DNA of 5,230 bases from Robiginitomaculum sp. GTDB taxonomy: Bacteria; Pseudomonadota; Alphaproteobacteria; Caulobacterales; Maricaulaceae. This document shows positions 4,810-5,230 of this stretch, one piece after another; position 1 is the first letter of the stretch; the number at the start of each line of letters is the position of its first letter. The stretch is from positions 39-5,268 of the forward strand of contig NVVO01000021.1 of NCBI GenBank assembly GCA_002733385.1. The letters run 5' to 3'. Under the pieces are notes generated by a model, which saw only the letters and a program-made list of their open reading frames with translations, had not been told where the DNA came from and did no database searches. Position numbers and translations under genes: made by a program.

Positions 4810-5230
4810 ATGCCTGAACTCCCGGAAGTCGAAACGGTTATGCGCGGGCTTTCGCCGGTTATGGAAGGGCGGGCGTTTGAACAGGTACGCTTAAACCGTG
4901 CCGATATCCGTTTCCCGTTCCCGGATAATTTTATTGAACGCTTGCAAGGTGCCACATTGGAGCGGTTGTCGCGCCGGGCAAAATTTTTGGTGGCCGAACT
5001 CTCCAGCGGCGAAATATTATTGATGCATCTGGGCATGTCGGGTAGTTTTATAGTTGGTGATGTGCGGGCCGGGCAAAAACCTAAACACGATCATGTTGTG
5101 TTTACCATGAGCGGCAAAGACAACCCACTGATCATCTATAATGACCCACGCCGGTTCGGGTTTATGGAATTGCTCGCAGCCGGGGATTTGGGTCGTATGG
5201 TCGCGCTTGGCCCGGAGCCATTGTCCAACA
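4810..5230 (+). CDS. mutM: Formamidopyrimidine-DNA glycosylase MutM/Fpg (3'-partial)
   Basis: The first 140 residues are visible; the frame is open at the right edge. MutM removes oxidised purines such as 8-oxoguanine and formamidopyrimidines from DNA and cuts the abasic site by beta,delta-elimination. The N-terminus MPELPEVET gives, after Met removal, the catalytic N-terminal proline (P2 here) and the adjacent glutamate E3. K58 in RRAKFL is the conserved lysine (K57 in mature E. coli numbering). HLGMSGSF (73-80), HDHV (93-96) and YNDPRRFGF (110-118) are family hallmarks, and LGPEPLS matches the E. coli protein. The C-terminal zinc finger would lie beyond the window. ATG 4810 directly follows the TGA (4807-4809) of the hydrolase with no gap, and I see no strong ribosome binding site before it, so translational coupling is likely. 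Confidence 0.97.
   Translation, partial: MPELPEVETVMRGLSPVMEGRAFEQVRLNRADIRFPFPDNFIERLQGATLERLSRRAKFLVAELSSGEILLMHLGMSGSFIVGDVRAGQKPKHDHVVFTMSGKDNPLIIYNDPRRFGFMELLAAGDLGRMVALGPEPLSN

Noticed and set aside
4767..5036. An 89-residue minus-strand frame over the start of mutM
   Set aside because: It is the antisense shadow of mutM, whose plus-strand product is unmistakable.

Overview
The window most likely comes from an alphaproteobacterial chromosome of moderate GC. The main evidence is a ubiE gene (ubiquinone/menaquinone C-methyltransferase) and a mutM/fpg gene pointing away from each other; this pair is a common divergent arrangement in Alphaproteobacteria. Lipoprotein and exported-hydrolase genes next to it fit a Gram-negative envelope. 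A marine Hyphomonadaceae/Maricaulales-like lineage is possible, but this is a guess from the gene mix and moderate GC.

Layout, left to right. (1) Positions 2-1534 (+) hold the 3' part of a secreted zinc metalloprotease with an N-terminal carboxypeptidase-regulatory-like beta domain, an HEWGH catalytic site and a C-terminal beta domain; its start lies off the window. (2) Sixteen bases later, 1551-2120 (+) encodes a small lipoprotein of unknown function, probably in the same operon. (3) Positions 2154-2441 hold a 282-bp non-coding element with near-perfect 26-bp terminal inverted repeats, flanked on each side by TA inside a CTAG site. This is the signature of a small non-autonomous transposon (MITE) of IS630/Tc1-mariner type. 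Its right end touches the stop codon of ubiE without destroying it. (4) ubiE runs leftwards from 3229 to 2438. (5) A 128-bp divergent intergenic region carries three copies of ATGCAAA and a candidate promoter. (6) Positions 3358-4809 (+) encode an exported serine hydrolase of the beta-lactamase/penicillin-binding-protein fold. (7) mutM (DNA glycosylase Fpg) begins at 4810, immediately after the hydrolase stop codon, and runs off the right edge.

Functionally these are three separate groups. The protease and lipoprotein form an envelope or secreted pair of unknown target. UbiE is a respiratory-quinone housekeeping enzyme. The serine hydrolase and MutM form an abutting transcription unit in which a DNA-repair gene probably depends on transcription, and perhaps translation, of an unrelated exported hydrolase. 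The least ordinary feature is the MITE: besides its termini it contains a second, inner inverted repeat and several hairpins, so it looks like a mosaic or nested intergenic repeat between two convergent genes.
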